Origin: Novosphingobium sp. SG919
GTDB lineage: Bacteria > Pseudomonadota > Alphaproteobacteria > Sphingomonadales > Sphingomonadaceae
Assembly (NCBI RefSeq): GCF_012932495.1
Contig: NZ_JABCNG010000001.1
Span: 1,302,001 to 1,366,000, forward strand
Length of the DNA stretch: 64,000 bases
Direction: 5' to 3'
Shown: piece by piece, positions 1 to 10,601 of the stretch
Numbering within the stretch: position 1 is the stretch's first letter
How the letters are laid out: each line of letters begins with the position of its first letter
The notes under the pieces: generated by a model
Seen by the model: only the letters and a program-made list of their open reading frames with translations
Databases searched by the model: none
Told to the model about the DNA's origin: nothing
Translations under genes and position numbers: made by a program

Positions 1-647
1 GCGAGGCCGATGCCCATGCCGCCGAAAACGATTGGCTGGCCCAGCATACTGCTGCCAGCCACGTCCGCTCTCCGGGTGAATGGCTGGCGGTGCAGGCCGT
101 GCGGCGCGCCGGCCCGGCGCTGCTCCATGCGCGCACGCGGCCCTGGGTGGTGGCGATGGCGGCGCTGTTGCTGGTGTTCCTGGCGCTGGGCGCTGGGTGG
201 TGGGGGCGCGCGGGCCTTTCCTTTGCCCTGCTCGGCCTGGGCTGGGTGGTGTTGCAGACCGCGCGGCTGCTGGCCAAGGTGGAGGAGGATTCGCTGCTGG
301 AGCCGGCCGGCCACTTGCGCGGCGTGGCGATGTTCGGCCCGCTGCTCGATGCCGCGCTGGTCGCCACGTGTGCCTGGCGCGTCGCCGGCAGTGCCACGGC
401 GCAGACGGCGTGGTTTCCGCCGCTCGTGCTGGTGCTGATCCTGTGGCTGTTCCCCGCGATCCTGCGCGATTTCCGCTGGACGACCTGGCTGTGCGACCGT
501 CTGCTGGTGGCGCTGGCCTTGCTGGTGGTGGGCCTGTTCATGCCGCTGGAAACCGGGTTGCGCCTGATCGTTCTCGCCCTGCTTGCAACGGCTCTGGCAC
601 AGGCGCATGGTCTGTTTCCTAACCGCTTGCTAACCAATGGAACCTAG
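1..647 (+). CDS. C-terminal part of an integral membrane protein (5' end outside window)
   Basis: The reading frame is open from base 3 with no start inside the window that looks genuine, so this is the C-terminal part of a longer protein. After a soluble stretch it carries about five hydrophobic segments (around WVVAMAALLLVFLALGAGW, SFALLGLGWVV, FGPLLDAALVATC, PPLVLVLILWLF and LLVALALLVVGLF), so the visible part is mostly membrane-embedded. I do not recognise the family. The stop overlaps the start of the next gene by 11 bases, which indicates translational coupling with the downstream unknown and the histidine-kinase-like gene. Confidence 0.7.
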   Translation, partial: EADAHAAENDWLAQHTAASHVRSPGEWLAVQAVRRAGPALLHARTRPWVVAMAALLLVFLALGAGWWGRAGLSFALLGLGWVVLQTARLLAKVEEDSLLEPAGHLRGVAMFGPLLDAALVATCAWRVAGSATAQTAWFPPLVLVLILWLFPAILRDFRWTTWLCDRLLVALALLVVGLFMPLETGLRLIVLALLATALAQAHGLFPNRLLTNGT

Positions 648-1638
648 AACCACGGGCATGCAAAACCCTGCGCCCTATTCCCTTGGCGACGATGCCTGGT
701 TCGCAGCCGGCTTGGCGCGCGCGTCTGCCGCGCTCGACAGCACGGCCCCGATCCTGCGCCATCTCGTGCTGGGGGAAGAGCGCGAAGTGTTTGGCGACGC
801 GGTGATTGCCCATGTGCGCGGGATGGTGGACGACGTTGCCCGCCAGCTTGCCGTCGCGCTGGCCCAGGCCGGTGGTGCCGACGCTGGTGCCGCGCCCGAT
901 GTCGATGACGTGGCGGGATTTTCCGGCCTGCTTTGTGCCAACGGGGCGTTCCTTGCGGCTGTTCACGGCCAGGCGCTGGAATGGCAGATGGCCTGCCGGC
1001 TCGAGCAGGCGCACGGCGTGGACATGATCGTGCCGCCCTTGATCCAAGCGGCCATGGCCGCCGCCGACCACCCCGTCGAAGATGGTTCAGGCCAGCAGGG
1101 CGACCGGGCTGCCCTGGCCATGGCCGTGCTGGTGGCGCAGGCGCGGTTCTGCCAGGCGCAGCGGCGCATGGCTTTGCCGCTCGACGAATTGCCCCAGGAT
1201 CTGCTGCGGATCGCATTGGGCACGCTGCATGCCCGCGCCCACGACGATGCCGAGGCGCAGAGCCGCGCGATCATTGCCGAGCGGTCGCTGCGCTTGCGCT
1301 TCGATGCCGAACGCGGCCGGCTGGCCCTGCTGCGCCGGCTGGTCGATGCCTTGCCCGATCCGGCTGCGGCGCTCGATCCGCTGCACGCCGGCCCGGCGCT
1401 GTTCCTGACGGCGCTGGCCCGCGCCATGGGCGCCCCGCGCGAGGATGCCGCGCTGCTGGCCGCGCCGGCCCAGGTCGCACGCCTGGCCCTGGTCCTGCGT
1501 GCAGCGGGGCTTGATGGCGATGCCGTGCGCGCGCACGTGGCGGTGTTCCATCCCGAGGCGCTTGTTCCTGCGAGCCTGGCAGCGCTGGCCCCCCAGGCGG
1601 CCGTGGCGCGGCTGGCGCAAGCCGGGCTGGGCACCTGA
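637..1638 (+). CDS. Conserved hypothetical helical protein (333 aa)
   Basis: Predicted soluble protein, Ala/Leu/Arg-rich and almost entirely helical, without signal peptide or membrane segment. It begins inside the end of the preceding membrane-protein gene; a second in-frame ATG at 658 is an alternative start. It ends two bases before the TTG start of the histidine-kinase-like gene, so the three form one unit. The alternating helices from about residue 120 onward resemble alphaproteobacterial helical-repeat proteins of the DUF2336 type, but I see no diagnostic motif and do not assign it. The arrangement suggests a partner or adaptor of the atypical kinase; this is inference. Confidence 0.7.
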   Translation: MEPRTTGMQNPAPYSLGDDAWFAAGLARASAALDSTAPILRHLVLGEEREVFGDAVIAHVRGMVDDVARQLAVALAQAGGADAGAAPDVDDVAGFSGLLCANGAFLAAVHGQALEWQMACRLEQAHGVDMIVPPLIQAAMAAADHPVEDGSGQQGDRAALAMAVLVAQARFCQAQRRMALPLDELPQDLLRIALGTLHARAHDDAEAQSRAIIAERSLRLRFDAERGRLALLRRLVDALPDPAAALDPLHAGPALFLTALARAMGAPREDAALLAAPAQVARLALVLRAAGLDGDAVRAHVAVFHPEALVPASLAALAPQAAVARLAQAGLGT

Positions 1639-1640
1639 CC

Positions 1641-3089
1641 TTGGCCGCGGCCGATCCGATCCGCGCCCGGTGCGATGCGGGCGACCAACTGGTTGCGGCC
1701 GACGAGGCACTGGCCCGCTTGCAGGCTGCTGCCGGTGGCACCCTGCCGGGCTTGCTCGCCATTCCCGCCCTTCTTGCCCTGGTGCGCCAGGTGCGCGCCA
1801 CCGGCCTGGCCCAGGCGCGGCCGATCCTGGCGATGGACGGCGAATGCCCCATCGCGTTTCAGGCGCGCGCCGTGCCCGATGGCGACAGCATCGATCTTGT
1901 CCTGCGCGATTGGCGCCGCGCGCCCGCGCCGGATGCGGGCCTGCCACCGGCCGATGACGCCGCGCTGTGGCATCATCTAGCACAAGGACACGTGCTGCTC
2001 GATGCGCAGCAACGCGTGATCGCGGCCGATTGCCAAGCGCCAGACCTGGTCGAACTGGCCACCGATCTTGCCGGCGCCACCGGCCGGCATTGGACCGCCT
2101 GCGCGGCCCTGTCGCTCGGCCTGGGTGAAGATGGCCGGGACGGCGGCCGGAATGGCGGTCGTCCGGGCCGGGTCGACATGGCCCGGCTGCACTGGCGCCT
2201 GTTGGACGACATGGTGGTTGACGTGGCCGGATCGCCGCGCCGCTGGCGTGTGCGCCTCTTGCCCAGGGTGGGAAGCGGGTTCGACCTGCTGCTGCTGCCC
2301 GAAACGATCCTGGCCCTGCCGGCCGATCCGGCGCTGCTGCCCCAGGCCGAACCGGCGCCAGCGGGGGCCGGCGCCGCCCTGCCGCCCTGGACCGGCTTTC
2401 TCGGGAGAGATCTTGCCCCGGCGCTGCGCCAGCCGATCAGCCGGATCATCGCCAATGCTGAAACCATCCGTAGCCGCCTGGCCGGGCCGCTGGCCGATGC
2501 CTATGGCAACTATGCCGCCGATATCGCCGAGGCGGGGCGGCATCTGCTGGGCCTGGTGGAGGATCTGGCAGACCTCGACGCGGTGGAAGCCCCCGGCTTT
2601 GCCCCCGCGCCCGACCATATCGACCTGGCCGATTGCGCACGCCGCGCCGCTGGCATCCTCTCGGTCCGCGCGCGCGAGCGCGGGATCGTGCTGGCCCTGC
2701 CGGAAGAGGATTGCCATGCCCCGGCCATTGGCGAATTCCGCCGCGTGCTCCAGGTGCTGCTCAACCTGCTCAGCAATGCGATCCGCTATACCCCGGCACA
2801 GGCCACGGTCACGCTGGCCTGCGGGGTGGAAGGCGCCACCGCCTGGATCGCGGTGGAAGACCACGGCGAAGGGCTGACTGCCGAGCAGGCGTCGCGGGTG
2901 TTCGAGAAGTTCGAAAGACTGGGGCGCAGCGGCGACGGGGGCTCTGGCCTGGGCCTCTATATCTCGCGCCGCCTTGCCCGCGCCATGGCGGGAGACCTGA
3001 CCGTTTCCAGCACGCCGGGGGCAGGGGCGCGCTTCATGCTCACGCTGCCGGCCGACGTGCCGAGTGCCGGGATCGTCAACGCGCGCTGA
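1641..3089 (+). CDS. Histidine-kinase-like ATPase lacking the phosphoacceptor His
   Basis: 482 aa from a TTG start two bases after the previous stop. The N-terminal half is a poorly conserved sensor region. A HisKA-like helix pair starts near residue 251, but in the segment LAPALRQPISRIIANAE the position of the canonical H (MSHELRTPLNAI) is Pro260. The HATPase_c domain looks intact: N box with NLLSNAIRYTP (Asn379), VEDHGEGL, a VFEKFER stretch, and GGSGLGLYISRRLA near residues 433-446. ATP binding is therefore plausible but autophosphorylation on His is not. It may be a signalling scaffold or may regulate another kinase or phosphatase. No membrane segment is evident, so it is probably cytoplasmic and may be tied to the upstream membrane protein. 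Confidence 0.8.
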   Translation: MAAADPIRARCDAGDQLVAADEALARLQAAAGGTLPGLLAIPALLALVRQVRATGLAQARPILAMDGECPIAFQARAVPDGDSIDLVLRDWRRAPAPDAGLPPADDAALWHHLAQGHVLLDAQQRVIAADCQAPDLVELATDLAGATGRHWTACAALSLGLGEDGRDGGRNGGRPGRVDMARLHWRLLDDMVVDVAGSPRRWRVRLLPRVGSGFDLLLLPETILALPADPALLPQAEPAPAGAGAALPPWTGFLGRDLAPALRQPISRIIANAETIRSRLAGPLADAYGNYAADIAEAGRHLLGLVEDLADLDAVEAPGFAPAPDHIDLADCARRAAGILSVRARERGIVLALPEEDCHAPAIGEFRRVLQVLLNLLSNAIRYTPAQATVTLACGVEGATAWIAVEDHGEGLTAEQASRVFEKFERLGRSGDGGSGLGLYISRRLARAMAGDLTVSSTPGAGARFMLTLPADVPSAGIVNAR

Positions 3090-3221
3090 ACCGCGCCATC
3101 CCGACCCCGCCTGTCCGAACGTGAACGGCAGATTTGCCGGCCATTCCAACCACATTCAGATCGCAACCGGTAAGCCTGCTGCCGTTGGGGACCACCTGGC
3201 GTCTTTCTGGAAAGGTTCGCG

Positions 3222-3647
3222 ATGATCAGGATGATGGTAATGGCCGGCTTGGCCGGCGCATTGGTGGCCAGCCCGGCGCTGGCCCAGGCAGTAGATCCCA
3301 ACCAGCCCTTCAACGACGGGTCGGCCGCAGCATCGGTGTCGTCGCCGCCGGGCGTGGTCGCGCCCGGCTATGATCCCGGCACGCGCGCCGCCAATGTCGA
3401 CATGGGACAGGCTCTGGCTGCGGACATGGCCAGCGTTCAGGCCCGGCAGCACGCCGAATTGCAGCGGTACCACCAGGCCCTGAAGGGCCGCGCGCAGACG
3501 ATCGCGATGATCCGCACCACGCAGGCGCGGCGCGAAGCAGCCTATGGGCGCGCGATGGATGCCTGGCATGCGCAAGTCGCAGCCTGCCAGGATGGGAACC
3601 GGCAGGCCTGCCTGGCGCCCACGCCCGATCCCGCCGCGTTCGAATGA
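3222..3647 (+). CDS. Small exported protein of unknown function
   Basis: 141 aa. A typical signal peptide is visible (MIRMMVMAGLAGALVASPALA, cleavage likely after ALA-QA), so the product is probably periplasmic. The mature part begins with a Pro/Gly/Ser-rich linker, then a charged helical stretch with QARQHAELQRYHQALKGRAQ, and ends with two Cys about eight residues apart (VAACQDGNRQACLA) that could form a disulfide. A run resembling a ribosome-binding site (GGAAAGG) lies just before the ATG. I do not recognise the family. It stands between the kinase-like gene and a convergent small membrane protein. Confidence 0.7.
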   Translation: MIRMMVMAGLAGALVASPALAQAVDPNQPFNDGSAAASVSSPPGVVAPGYDPGTRAANVDMGQALAADMASVQARQHAELQRYHQALKGRAQTIAMIRTTQARREAAYGRAMDAWHAQVAACQDGNRQACLAPTPDPAAFE

Positions 3648-3701
3648 GCAGCGCCTTGGGGATTGGATAATGCAATGAAGTGAGGCGGAAATGCCCGGGC
3701 G

Positions 3702-3911
3702 TCAGCGACGGCGCCCGGCGCGCCATACGGCGGCGATGCCAAGCAGCGCCAATGCCAGCCCGCGCCACGCCCACGGGCGCTGGTCGAGCATGAAACTTTC
3801 GCGGGGCCAGTGCACCAGGCCAAGCCCCTGGGCCATCCACAACAGGCCCATCAAAAAGGCGGCCACGCCAAAAATCCGCAGGATCATTGCCATGGCCGCC
3901 TTCCTTTTCAT
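3702..3911 (-). CDS. Small two-helix membrane protein (69 aa)
   Basis: Predicted inner-membrane protein with a hydrophobic segment at about residues 9-29 (ILRIFGVAAFLMGLLWMAQG) and a second at 48-62 (WRGLALALLGIAAVW), separated by a short polar loop and ending in a basic tail. No function is recognised. It starts 14 bases after the citrate synthase stop on the same strand and could be cotranscribed with gltA. ATG codons at residues 1 and 7 are both possible starts. Confidence 0.6.
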   Translation of the reverse strand: MKRKAAMAMILRIFGVAAFLMGLLWMAQGLGLVHWPRESFMLDQRPWAWRGLALALLGIAAVWRAGRRR

Positions 3912-3925
3912 CTATCGATACCCGC

Positions 3926-5212
<1,287 letters not shown>

Positions 5213-5261
5213 GCTAGGCTCTCCTGTACAAAGAAACAGTGTGTTCTGTGTGCTGCCCTCG

Positions 5262-6728
5262 TCAGGCAGCGTGGTCACGCAAACGGGCCAGGCTCTCCTC
5301 CTTGCCGAGGAGAACCAGGACATCGAAAATTCCAGGTGAGGTCGCTTGTCCCGTCAGGCTTGCGCGCAAAGGCTGGGCGATCTTGCCCAATCCCACTCCC
5401 AGCTCCTCGGCCATTTGCTTGAGATTGGCCTCCAGCGCCGGCGCTGTCCAGTCGTTTGCGCCCTCAAGCCGCGTCACGACTTTGGCAAGGATTGCCCGCG
5501 CATCCGCGGTCAGCAACCCTTGCGCCTTTTCATCGAGCGCCAGCGGGCGTTGGGCAAACAGGAACACCGCGCCCTTGGCCAGTTCGTTGAGATCGGCGCT
5601 GCGCACCTTGAGCACCGGCATGGCCTCGACCAGCTTGGCGCGATCGTGCGCGGGCACGAGCGATTCCAGGCGCGGCGCAACCAGATCGGCCAGGCGCGCA
5701 TCGTCGGCTTCGCGCAGATAGTGCCCGTTGAGGTTGAGCAGCTTCTTGAGGTCGAACCGCGAGGCGCCCTTGTTGACATTGGCGATGTCGAACCATTCCA
5801 CCGCCTGGTCGCGGCTGATGATTTCCTCGTCGCCATGGCCCCAGCCCAGGCGCAGCAGATAGTTGAACACCGCTTCGGGCAGCAGGCCCATCTCGTCGCG
5901 ATAGGCGTCCACGCCCAGCGCGCCGTGGCGCTTGGACAGCTTGGCCCCGTCGGCGCCATGGATCAGCGGGATATGGCCATAGACGGGGTCGGGCCAGCCA
6001 CCCTCGATCGCGTCCATCGCGCGGATCACCACGAGCTGGCGGAAGGCATTGTTGATGTGATCATCGCCCCGGATCACGTGGGTCACGCCCATGTCATGAT
6101 CGTCGACCACCACGGCCAGCATATAGGTGGGCGTGCCATCGCCACGCAGAATGACGAAATCGTCGATTTCCACGTTCTGCACGGTGATCGTGCCCTGAAC
6201 GGCATCCTCGATCACGGTTTCGCCCTCGCGCGGCGCCTTGACGCGGATGACATAGGGCTTGTCCGCCGGCCAAGTGGCCGGATCGGCATCGCGCCATTCG
6301 CTTTCGAGGCGGAAGGGGCGGCGCTCTTCCTGCGCCTTGGCGCGGCGGGCGGCGAGTTCTTCCTGCGTCAGATAGCAGCGATAGGCGTGGCCCGCGTCCA
6401 GCAACTGGTTGGCGACCTGCGCATGGCGATCGGAACGGGCGAACTGGAACACCGGATCGGCATCGCCGCCCAGGCCCAGCCAGTTGAGGCCGTCGAAGAT
6501 CGCGTCGATCGCTGCGTCCGTGGAACGCGCGCGATCGGTATCCTCGATGCGCAGCAGATAAGTGCCGCCGTGATGGCGGGCATAAAGCCAGTTGAACAGA
6601 GCGGTGCGGGCACCACCGATATGCAGGAAGCCCGTGGGCGATGGAGCAAAGCGGGTGACAACGCGTGCTGCCGGGCTGGCGCTGGCCGTGCCCGATCCTG
6701 CAGAAACGGTGTCAGTCTGGCTTGCCAT
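5262..6728 (-). CDS. gltX: Glutamate--tRNA ligase
   Basis: 488 aa class I aminoacyl-tRNA synthetase that charges tRNA-Glu (cytoplasm). The HIGH-type motif appears as [19 protein letters not shown] and the KMSKS-type motif as [10 protein letters not shown]. Rossmann core, connecting region and C-terminal anticodon-binding helices are all present. The ATG at 6728 gives a product starting [13 protein letters not shown], with a short nonconserved tail before the catalytic core; the frame remains open upstream, but that part would overlap the divergent comEC promoter. AGGAAGG lies 12 bases before the ATG. Confidence 0.95.
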   Translation of the reverse strand: MASQTDTVSAGSGTASASPAARVVTRFAPSPTGFLHIGGARTALFNWLYARHHGGTYLLRIEDTDRARSTDAAIDAIFDGLNWLGLGGDADPVFQFARSDRHAQVANQLLDAGHAYRCYLTQEELAARRAKAQEERRPFRLESEWRDADPATWPADKPYVIRVKAPREGETVIEDAVQGTITVQNVEIDDFVILRGDGTPTYMLAVVVDDHDMGVTHVIRGDDHINNAFRQLVVIRAMDAIEGGWPDPVYGHIPLIHGADGAKLSKRHGALGVDAYRDEMGLLPEAVFNYLLRLGWGHGDEEIISRDQAVEWFDIANVNKGASRFDLKKLLNLNGHYLREADDARLADLVAPRLESLVPAHDRAKLVEAMPVLKVRSADLNELAKGAVFLFAQRPLALDEKAQGLLTADARAILAKVVTRLEGANDWTAPALEANLKQMAEELGVGLGKIAQPLRASLTGQATSPGIFDVLVLLGKEESLARLRDHAA

Positions 6729-6756
6729 CGAGGGCGCATTCCTTCCTATTCGGCGC

Positions 6757-9060
6757 ATGGCCGGTTCTCTCGCGACACCGCTTGTTCGTCCTGCGCCGCA
6801 AGGCGAAGGCGCTGGTGCCGGCCCGGTTGAAACCGGTCTTGATATGGGACCGAACGGGCTCGGGCGCCATTGGGCCAAAGCGGCGCGTTTGTCCAGCATG
6901 CTCGCGCATGCGAATGCGTGGATCGATCAGCGCGGGACTGAGCGCGGTCCCTGGCTAAGTGTAGCGTTTGCGGCGGGAATCTGCGCTTGGGTGGTGCTCC
7001 CAGGGGTGTACCACTGGGTTGCTTTTCTGGCTGGAATCGGTGGAATTTTGCTGCTGGTGCTGCCTCGCGATCGAGACGGCCGACTCGCCCATTTGCGACT
7101 GGCCGTGCTTTCGCTGGGGCTGATGGCGGCGGCCGGCTGCGCCACGATCTGGGTCAAGTCTGCCTTTTTGGGCACGCCGCCGATTCCCCGGCCCATGCTC
7201 GCCATGCTGGAAGGCACCGTGGTCGATCGCCAGGTTCAGGCCGCGCAAGGCCGCATGCGGGTGACGCTGGCCACCCAGATCCTGTTGCCGTCGGGCATGG
7301 TGAGGGCCGGGCAGGTGCGGATCAATGTACCGCTGCCGCCGGGCGATTCGGCCGGCAGCGACACCAGGCTGGGCGATGGCGCGCGGGTGCGCCTGCGTGC
7401 GCGCCTGATGCCGCCCGCCCCGCCGATGGTGCCCGGTGGCTTCGATTTTGCCCGCAGCGCATGGTTTTCGGGATTGATGGCGACGGGCAGCAGTGTGGGC
7501 CCGCTCACGCTGATCGCGCCCGCCCCGCCGGGCACGCGGCTCGATGCCGTGCGCCAACGCCTGGCCGATCATATCCGTGCGCAACTGGGCGGATCACCCG
7601 GCGCGATCGCCGCTGCCTTTGCCAGTGGCGATCGCGGCAGCATTGCGCCGAGCGACGAAGACGCGATGCGCGACGCGGGCCTGACGCACCTGTTGTCGAT
7701 CAGCGGCTTGCACGTCAGCGCCGTGGTGGGCGCGGTCTATTTCATCACCGCGCGATTGCTGGCGCTGGTGCCGTTCCTTGCCCTGCGCCTGCGCGTGCCG
7801 CTGGCGGCCGCGGCAATGGGTGCGCTGGCCGGCATTGGCTATACCCTGCTGACCGGCGCGGAAGTGCCCACGATCCGCTCGTGCCTGGGGGCGCTGCTGG
7901 TGCTGCTGGCCTTGGCGCTGGGGCGCGATCCGCTCTCGCTGCGCATGCTGGCGGTGGCGGCGTTCATCGTCATGCTGTTCTGGCCCGAAGCCGTGGTGGG
8001 CCCCAGTTTCCAGATGAGCTTCGGCTCGGTCATCGCGATTATCGCGTTCGACAGTTCGGCTCCGGCGCGGCGGTTCCTGGCCCACCCGCACGAAGGCTGG
8101 CCGATGCGGCTGGCGCGGCACCTGGCGCTGGTGCTGGCCACCGGCCTGGTGATCGAACTGGCGCTGATGCCGATGGCGCTGTTTCATTTCCACCGCGCCG
8201 GCATCTATGGCGCGGCAGCCAACGTGGTGGCGATCCCGCTGACCACGTTCGTCACGATGCCCCTGATCGCGCTGGCGCTGTTTCTCGATCTGGCCGGCTG
8301 GGGCGCGCCGGCCTGGTGGGCGGCGGGCAAATCGCTCGATGGCCTGCTGTGGCTGGCCCATGTCACCGCCGCGCAGCCGGGCGCGGTGACGCTGATGCCG
8401 GGCATGCCGGGATGGGTGTTCGGCCTGCTGGTGGCGGGCCTCCTGTGGCTGGCGCTGTGGACCGGCAAAGTGCGGCTGTGGGGTTTCGTGCCCATATGTC
8501 TCGGCGCCATGCTGACAGTGTTGCAGCCCACGCCCGATGTGCTGGTGACCGGCGATGGGCACCATGTCGGCCTTGCGGGCGAAGGGCCCGACCTGCTGAT
8601 GCTGCGCGACACGCGCAGCGACTATACCCCGTCCACGCTGCTGGAAAACGCCGGGCTGGAGGGTGAGGCGCGCAGTCTCGACACCTGGCGCGGCGCGCGG
8701 TGCAACGAGGATTTCTGCCGCGCCGTGCTGGTGCGACAGGGCCAGGCCTATACCGTGCTGATGAGCCGGGGCCGCGACCGCGTTGACCTTGGCGACCTCG
8801 CCCGCGCCTGCGCAGAGGCGGATATCGTCATCGCCGATCGCACCCTGCCGGTCACGTGCCACCCGCGCTGGCTCACGGCCGATCGCCGCCTGTTGCGCCA
8901 AACCGGCGGGCTGGCGATCTACCTCGCCAGAGGCAAAGTGGTGACTGTTGCCCAAGGCGAAGGCCAGCACGGCTGGTTTCCGGCGCCGGAGCCGTGGGTG
9001 AGGCGCCCTGCCTTGACGGGGACGCAGCCCTGTTGCCAGGCGAAGGTGGCTGGGCGGTGA
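6757..9060 (+). CDS. comEC: ComEC/Rec2-family DNA-uptake membrane channel
   Basis: About 767 aa. ComEC forms the inner-membrane channel for single-stranded DNA in natural transformation. Domains in order: N-terminal hydrophobic segments ([19 protein letters not shown] and following), a DUF4131/OB-like region, then the competence domain with the family signature [20 protein letters not shown] preceded by [17 protein letters not shown], about eight transmembrane helices, and a degenerate C-terminal metallo-beta-lactamase-like part ([20 protein letters not shown]). The lactamase-like part lacks a clear HxHxDH motif and is shorter than in Bacillus. The start is uncertain: ATG codons at 6757, 6844 and 6898 are all possible and none has a good ribosome-binding site. 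Divergent from gltX. Confidence 0.88.
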   Translation: MAGSLATPLVRPAPQGEGAGAGPVETGLDMGPNGLGRHWAKAARLSSMLAHANAWIDQRGTERGPWLSVAFAAGICAWVVLPGVYHWVAFLAGIGGILLLVLPRDRDGRLAHLRLAVLSLGLMAAAGCATIWVKSAFLGTPPIPRPMLAMLEGTVVDRQVQAAQGRMRVTLATQILLPSGMVRAGQVRINVPLPPGDSAGSDTRLGDGARVRLRARLMPPAPPMVPGGFDFARSAWFSGLMATGSSVGPLTLIAPAPPGTRLDAVRQRLADHIRAQLGGSPGAIAAAFASGDRGSIAPSDEDAMRDAGLTHLLSISGLHVSAVVGAVYFITARLLALVPFLALRLRVPLAAAAMGALAGIGYTLLTGAEVPTIRSCLGALLVLLALALGRDPLSLRMLAVAAFIVMLFWPEAVVGPSFQMSFGSVIAIIAFDSSAPARRFLAHPHEGWPMRLARHLALVLATGLVIELALMPMALFHFHRAGIYGAAANVVAIPLTTFVTMPLIALALFLDLAGWGAPAWWAAGKSLDGLLWLAHVTAAQPGAVTLMPGMPGWVFGLLVAGLLWLALWTGKVRLWGFVPICLGAMLTVLQPTPDVLVTGDGHHVGLAGEGPDLLMLRDTRSDYTPSTLLENAGLEGEARSLDTWRGARCNEDFCRAVLVRQGQAYTVLMSRGRDRVDLGDLARACAEADIVIADRTLPVTCHPRWLTADRRLLRQTGGLAIYLARGKVVTVAQGEGQHGWFPAPEPWVRRPALTGTQPCCQAKVAGR

Positions 9061-9434
9061 TGCCGGCGCTGGCAGCGCTGGACGGCTGCGTGGATGATCT
9101 GATGCAAAGCTGGGGCTGTAAGCGACGATGGCGGAAGCCCCGCCATCCTCGGGGTTAGTGTATTGATCCTGGCGATTTTCCCGGCGGTCCGTTGCAGGCG
9201 GGGAGCAAGCCCAACTGCACTTTCGGCTCGGCGTGGACGCCGATGGAAGCCCGAGCGCTTGGCGGACAACCGGATCCACCGTGGATTCCGATAGCAAGTT
9301 TGCCCATTCCAGTCGCGCTGCCCTGACGCGGCGCGCCCGCTTCCGGCCGTTATGCGATGCAGCCGGCCAGTCGACAAAGGGCTGGTTTTTCGGCCAGGTG
9401 CACTACTTTTCCGGCGAAGGTGAAATTCTGCGGT
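9061..9434. other. Intergenic gap between convergent comEC and the LysE-family gene
   Basis: No convincing gene. Open frames here have no ribosome-binding site and no protein-like composition. The only structure seen is a terminator-like hairpin near 9127, listed separately. Confidence 0.5.
9127..9147 (+). terminator. Hairpin downstream of comEC
   Basis: Perfect 8-bp stem GATGGCGG/CCGCCATC around a 5-base loop, about 65 bases after the comEC stop. It is not followed by a clear T run, so it may be a weak or Rho-assisted terminator. Confidence 0.45.
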
Positions 9435-10064
9435 CTAGCGGGCGGAGGAAACAGCCAGCTTCAGGCCGAAGCCCACGAAGACCCCGCCCGTCAGACGATC
9501 GAGCATGGTAACAAGGCGAGGTTTCTGCAGGGCCGTGCCCAGTCGCGCGGTGGCTGCGATCAGCGCCGCGAACCAGGCCAGTCCCAGCACGACATGGACG
9601 CAGGCCAGCCCGAACGAATAGGCCGCCACGTTCGCGCCAGGCGGTACGAACTGGGGCAGGAAGGTGACGTAGAACACACCCACCTTGGGATTGAGCAGGT
9701 TGGTGAGGAAGCCGCGCCAGAACGCGTTTGTCGCCGTGTTGGCGCGGGTTGAACCGGCGCCGCTATCCAAGGAGCCGCGCGGTTTCCACAAGAGCTTGAT
9801 GCCCAGCCACAGGAGGTAGGCCGCGCCCGCCAGTTTCACCACGGTATAGGCGATCTTTGAGGCGCCCAGCACAGCGCCGAGGCCGAGCGCGGCCGCCGCG
9901 CCCCAGGCCAGGCAGCCAAGCGCGATCCCCAGGGCAGCGCGCGCGGCGGCAGGCTTGCCTTCCACCGCTGCTGCGCGAAGCACCAGTGCCGTGTCTACAC
10001 CCGGCGTGATCGTCAGGATGGCAACAGCTGCGAGAAACGCGAGCAGCAAGGTGATTTGGGCCAT
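9435..10064 (-). CDS. LysE/RhtB-family amino-acid or metabolite exporter
   Basis: 209 aa inner-membrane protein with about six hydrophobic segments, the size and pattern of the LysE superfamily. The N-terminus (MAQITLLLAFLAAVAILTI followed by TPGVDTALVLRAA) and the central LTNLLNPKVGVFYVTFLPQF are family hallmarks. Substrate cannot be told from sequence. I chose the ATG at 10064 because it begins directly at the first helix; the upstream frame is low-complexity and extends into the darcynin gene. It lies 107 bases downstream of the darcynin gene on the same strand and may be cotranscribed under the TetR operator. Confidence 0.87.
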   Translation of the reverse strand: MAQITLLLAFLAAVAILTITPGVDTALVLRAAAVEGKPAAARAALGIALGCLAWGAAAALGLGAVLGASKIAYTVVKLAGAAYLLWLGIKLLWKPRGSLDSGAGSTRANTATNAFWRGFLTNLLNPKVGVFYVTFLPQFVPPGANVAAYSFGLACVHVVLGLAWFAALIAATARLGTALQKPRLVTMLDRLTGGVFVGFGLKLAVSSAR

Positions 10065-10171
10065 GTGCGCTTCTACCATGCTGGCCGATCGCGAGCCAGT
10101 TCTTGCCGTGCCGGTTGTCCCGGCGCCGGCGGCGTGGGGCGGGCGGCCGGCTCGTCCCACGCCAGCGGTGC

Positions 10172-10525
10172 TCAAGCCGTCAGGGCTGGCCGATCATAAT
10201 TGTTGGCATAGGCGTTCTCGACGCCGGGCAGGATTTCGACGATCGAGAAATATCGGTCCCAAAACGGCGTTTCGCGCAGGCTTTCGACCAGCAACTCGTA
10301 GCTGTGGTGATCGACTGCTTCCCACATCCACACGTCGGTGACGCGCGTGGCGTAGAATTCCACGTCGAAAAAGCGCAGCGACACCCTGTCGGCATATCTT
10401 TCGAGTATCGGGCTGACATGCTCGCCCAGCAGGGCGAAGCGGCGATCGATGGAAAAGCCGAGCCATTCGAGCGAAGTTTTCACCAGCATGAAGACGGTGA
10501 GCGCGGGGGTAAATTGCTTGGTCAT
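10172..10525 (-). CDS. Darcynin-family protein
   Basis: 117 aa soluble protein. The sequence matches what I recall of the darcynin family (a small alpha/beta-barrel-like family of unknown activity), with the conserved stretches TPALTVFMLVKTS, EWLGFSIDRRFALL, LRFFDVEFYATRVTDVWMWE and FFSIVEILPGVENAYANNY-like C-terminus. I chose the ATG at 10525 (product starts MTKQFTPALTV), with AAGGA upstream. It is divergent from a TetR regulator with a palindrome between them, so it is the likely regulated target. The biochemical role is unknown. Confidence 0.8.
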   Translation of the reverse strand: MTKQFTPALTVFMLVKTSLEWLGFSIDRRFALLGEHVSPILERYADRVSLRFFDVEFYATRVTDVWMWEAVDHHSYELLVESLRETPFWDRYFSIVEILPGVENAYANNYDRPALTA

Positions 10526-10559
10526 GGTGCATCCTTGCATCGTGCAGTGAGGCCCCTAA

Positions 10560-10595
10560 AATGCGAGCAGATCATCACATTTGGCTACTCGCATT
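10560..10595. promoter_or_regulatory. Candidate TetR operator (inverted repeat)
   Basis: AATGCGAG at 10560-10567 and its exact complement CTCGCATT at 10588-10595; the match extends inward with one mismatch (AATGCGAGyAG). It fills the gap between the divergent darcynin gene (start 10525) and the TetR gene (start 10602), the usual location of an autoregulated TetR operator. Confidence 0.6.
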
Positions 10596-10601
10596 CCCGC
10601 C

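Noticed and set aside
5346..6830. Plus-strand open frame of 494 codons over gltX
   Set aside because: Antisense shadow of glutamyl-tRNA ligase; no ribosome-binding site or family match.
7594..9297. Minus-strand open frame of 567 codons over comEC
   Set aside because: Antisense to a clear ComEC gene; composition is that of a shadow frame.
9061..9434. Possible small gene in the comEC/LysE gap
   Set aside because: Available frames have no ribosome-binding site and look like random translation.
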